Shown one piece after another: positions 22,052-24,178 of a stretch of 24,178 nt of DNA (positions are counted from its first letter, which is position 1; each line of letters opens with the position of its first letter). The notes under the pieces were generated by a model. That model did no database searches, was not told where the DNA came from, and saw only the letters and a program-made list of their open reading frames with translations. The stretch is from Ophiothrix spiculata. Lineage: Eukaryota; Echinodermata; Ophiuroidea; Amphilepidida; Ophiotrichidae. The position numbers and the translations under genes were made by a program. The DNA lies in assembly GCA_000969725.1 (NCBI GenBank), contig JXSR01S035947.1; one strand, written 5' to 3'.

Positions 22052-23197
22052 CTAAGACAATAAAGAAATGAGATTTGATTCTTTGATCATCATAAAGTTT
22101 AGGAGCGCAGGTAGCACAGCTGTAATTCCTTCAATTTGCACAATGTTGTGGGTTCGATACCTGGTCTCTGTGCTGTATGTGCAATCGGTTGAGAGTTTAA
22201 ACTTGCTTCTGCCTCCGGGCTCTGTGACTTTCTGTCTGGATCTAAAACTATCAAATAAATCTGACCATCTGGCAGAGAACCCACATTGATAGCAGTGCTA
22301 GACACTGATGATAATATCCCCTCTATAAATATGTCATATTTATTTAAGGGAGTGCTCTTAAAAATACCTTGATAATGCCAACAAATCTAAATTAAGCTCT
22401 TGCCAAGAATAGTTGAAAATGTTTGTAGTATATATCTCATAACAATACAGCACTGGGTAAAGCACATATTCATTTTGATGTTCATATGTCAAAGGTATGG
22501 ATACCATCATACTTCAATGTTGGGAAGGTGTCAGTTTGCTGTTGGGTCCACCTCACGGTAATAATGGATTAGTGGAGTCTTCCCATCATGCATTGCTTCC
22601 TATGGAGTTGTTTGTTAAGGAAATTTTGTGTGTTATTAGTGATAAAACATGTACCACCAAGTGCATGATTACAAGAAACAATTTTAATTCAGGGCCATTT
22701 CATCACTAACATAAAGAAGTTATGATAGAAGCTATGATACTTGTTTGGTATAATGACTAAATGATATCGATGTCCATGCTTAACTTTCCATAGGCATCTA
22801 CAGGAGAATAATCACTTAAACAAAATGAGGCAAACAAAAATTGTTGTGTTGTCCTCAAGTCAGAAATTTGAAATTTTGGGTCGGTCGGTCAATCTTTTTT
22901 TTTTTTTAATAAACTGAATGCAGTCTTCTGAGGCTGTGGATCCACCAGCTGCTTATCTGTAACTTTGAAGGTAAAAATGTGTCTCAGGGACCTGTATTTT
23001 TTTTATAGAAGACATGTTTATAATGCTGAATAAGCCTTTGAATAGGAGTTTTTCTACTAAAATGGTAAGTTTTTAATATTTGGGTCTACTTTAAATTTAA
23101 AAAAACACCAACCCAGTTTTTCACATTTTTAGGGTTGGTCGTTGAGGGGAACACAATAACTTTATTTTTGGCCTGATCACTCCCACATTATACAAAC
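22052..23197 (-). other. Protease intron, 1146 bp
   Basis: On the minus strand it runs from GTTTGT (at 23197) to CTTAG (22052) if splicing uses the last repeat copy. It contains the SINE-like element at 22100-22310, a long T run (22892-22907) and GGTCGGTCGGTC at 22880-22891. No exon is seen inside. Confidence 0.75.
22100..22310 (+). mobile_element. tRNA-derived SINE-like element
   Basis: TAGCACAGCTGT (22112-22123) resembles an RNA polymerase III A box and GGTTCGATACC (22151-22161) is a near-consensus B box, 39 bp apart, as in a tRNA head. A non-tRNA body follows, ending in an AT-rich region by about 22310. The head lacks a clean cloverleaf, so it is not a tRNA gene. The ends and family are uncertain. 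Confidence 0.6.
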
Positions 23198-23329
23198 CTG
23201 ACAGGAGTCTCTTACACCGTCACCTCCAGCACAAATAATATTGCTTGTCACATCAAATTGATTGAACGGTGAGGCAGCACAAGTAGTGGGAGGAATGATA
23301 TTGATTGACACAGCCACATGAATACATAC
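23198..23329 (-). CDS. Protease exon duplicate, copy proximal to the terminal exon
   Basis: This is the third 132-bp unit of the array in transcript order. It encodes AVSINIIPPTTCAASPFNQF and on to CAGGDGVRDSCQ and is followed by its own donor, CAG|GTTTGT. It starts after GTATGTATTCATGTG from the previous unit and has no separate acceptor AG. It can be coding only if the preceding donor is skipped and the array is retained as one exon. Its donor flank (GTTTGTATAATGTGG) is the one most likely ancestral, because it runs into unique intron. Confidence 0.6.
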
Positions 23330-23461
23330 CTGACAGGAGTCTCTTAAACCGTCACCTCCAGCACAAATAATATTGCTTGTTACATGAAACTGATTGTACG
23401 GTGAGGCAGCACAATAAGTGGGAGGAATGATATTTATTGACACAGCCACATGAATACATAC
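23330..23461 (-). CDS. Protease exon duplicate, middle copy
   Basis: This is the second 132-bp unit. It encodes AVSINIIPPTYCAASPYNQF, then HVTSNIICAGGDGLRDSCQ, followed by the strong donor CAG|GTATGT. Like the third unit it lacks an independent acceptor. It carries His where the other copies have Asp (QFHV against QFDV). Its status (retained coding, skipped as intron, or pseudo-exon) cannot be settled from DNA. Confidence 0.6.
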
Positions 23462-23595
23462 CTGACAGGAGTCTCTTAAACCGTCACCTCCAGCACAAAT
23501 AATATTGCTTGTCACATCAAACTGATTGAACGGTGATGCAGCACAATTAGTGGGAGGGATGATATTTATTGACACAGCCTGTAGCATATTAGAAC
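23462..23595 (-). CDS. Trypsin-like serine protease, penultimate exon
   Basis: The acceptor is TTTTGTCCTTCAG (AG at 23596-23597) and the donor is CAG|GTATGT. The 134 nt start two bases into a Gly codon and end in phase 0, which joins exactly to the terminal exon as DSCQ|GDSGGP. The product begins (G)SNMLQAVSINIIPPTNC and ends NIICAGGDGLRDSCQ. The S-x-x-LQ-V and C-A-G...D-S-C-Q patterns are standard S1A elements, and the Asp is the S1-pocket residue for basic substrates. This is the only repeat copy with a proper acceptor. An in-frame ATG at 23623 lies in the intron and is not a start. Confidence 0.9.
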
Positions 23596-24026
23596 CTGAA
23601 GGACAAAATAGACCAGCTGGCATAAGTGTTGTAATGGGCTGGTTTTATCGTATTTTTACACTGACCTGGGTATATTTAGAGAGATCATTCTGAAATAACA
23701 AGCAGCTTAGTAGTGTATCAGGGGCATTTTCGGTCCATTTTTTGAGGTGGCTCAAGAAGGACAGCTACGAAATTCTAAAATTCCTTCCAGGGTGGTGTCA
23801 GTTCTATACTCGGCCAATGGAAGAAATTGACAACAGGCAGATAGATATTGAGATAGATACTAATTTCCCTGATCATTTCCTTTGAATAGTCGATGATCAC
23901 GTGACAGAATTTTAGGGTAACCTAACCATCGATTGGTCCTTTTACATTGTATGATGATTTGTTACAGGAATATAGATATTCCCCTAAATATAATTTAGTT
24001 TACTACACAGCGATGGGTACAATGGG
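23596..24026 (-). other. Probable protease intron or rearranged spacer
   Basis: It lies between the penultimate exon and the partial copy at the window end. No exon for the His57 or Asp102 regions is seen here. It begins (in transcript sense) right after a truncated repeat unit at 24027, so part of it may have been joined by rearrangement. Confidence 0.5.
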
Positions 24027-24143
24027 TATTTATTGACACAGCCACATGAATACATACCTGACAGGAGTCTCTTAAACCGTCACCTCCAGCACAAATAATA
24101 TTGCTTGTCACATCAAACTGATTGTACGGTGAGGCAGCACAAG
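24027..24143 (-). pseudogene. Truncated fourth copy of the protease exon unit
   Basis: Minus strand, from ACTTGTGCTGCCTC at 24143 through the CAGGDGLRDSCQ codons to the donor CAG|GTATGT (exon end 24058). The spacer GTATGTATTCATGTG and the first ~16 bases of a following unit come next, and then homology stops at 24027. The copy lacks its acceptor and first codons. Since its downstream flank is the start of another unit, it was cut out of an array, not copied from a single exon. Confidence 0.85.
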
Positions 24144-24144
24144 T

Positions 24145-24178
24145 CCCAAGTTGTTAATATTTGTTTCAATCCAGCTCC
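24145..24178 (-). pseudogene. 34-bp copy of the protease terminal exon fused at the window end
   Basis: These 34 bases are identical to 21885-21918, the [11 protein letters not shown] part of the terminal exon, in the same orientation. They abut the fourth exon copy directly. Joined in this order (3' end of the gene, then the earlier exon core) and in different frames, they cannot be a functional coding arrangement. The event is either a deletion between tandem protease genes or an assembly join. Confidence 0.85.

Larger units (their letters stand above)
23198..23595 (-). repeat. In-frame tandem exon duplication, three 132-bp units
   Basis: The donor-proximal exon ends lie at 23462, 23330 and 23198, spaced exactly 132 bp. 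Each unit holds about 114 bp of exon, from AVSINIIPPT to DSCQ, plus about 18 bp of what is intron start in the parent. Because 132 is 44 codons and the intron fragment has no stop, the frame stays open across all three units, giving a VCIHV linker between units. The copies differ by a few substitutions each (TNCAASPFNQF, TYCAASPYNQF, TTCAASPFNQF). Confidence 0.95.

Noticed and set aside
22112..22161. A functional tRNA gene
   Set aside because: A and B boxes are present but I could not pair acceptor and anticodon stems; a SINE head is the better explanation.
1..24178. CRISPR arrays, bacterial operons or phage genes
   Set aside because: No regularly spaced repeats with unique spacers; the 132-bp and 41-bp repeats are exon and minisatellite arrays, and the genes have introns.

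Overview
The window looks like AT-rich nuclear DNA from a metazoan, most likely a marine invertebrate. The signs are short coding exons bounded by GT/AG splice sites, kilobase-scale introns, a tRNA-derived SINE-like element, and many short inverted-repeat (foldback/MITE-type) elements. There is no bacterial-style gene packing, and most open frames in the window look like chance. I cannot name the phylum from the sequence alone.

Left third (1-9.6 kb, + strand): the 3' part of a heparan sulfate 2-O-sulfotransferase gene (HS2ST1 type). Four coding exons (658-796, 4069-4166, 5926-6083, 8016-8239) join in compatible phases and give about 205 residues plus a stop. They cover the PAPS 3'-phosphate-binding segment, the two-disulfide cysteine region and the conserved C-terminus. 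The 5' exons, with the membrane anchor, PAPS P-loop and catalytic histidine region, lie before the window. The probable 3' UTR carries a minisatellite of about 40-41 bp period and ends near an AATAAA at 9574.

Middle (9.6-21.8 kb): no gene that I can support. It is a graveyard of non-autonomous inverted-repeat elements: 10616-10760, 11910-12146, 14372-14646, 15598-15855, 16583-16850, 18609-19052, 19536-19963, 20335-20614 (built around a perfect 66-bp palindrome), 20835-21367 and 21542-21640. Another lies in the third HS2ST intron, at 5017-5404. The clearest evolutionary record is at 20835-21367, where a 346-bp element flanked by TTAA sits inside an older foldback whose arms pair continuously once the insert is ignored.

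Right end (21.9-24.2 kb, - strand): the 3' part of a trypsin-like (S1A) serine protease gene. The terminal exon (21878-22051) holds the catalytic GDSGGP. The preceding exon (23462-23595) ends in DSCQ and is followed by two further tandem copies at an exact 132-bp (44-codon) period. These copies keep the splice donor but lack a separate acceptor and stay in one open frame. A fourth copy (24027-24143) is fused to a 34-bp copy of the terminal exon at the very end of the window. This is either a rearranged tandem protease locus or an assembly error. The HS2ST and protease genes show no sign of working together.
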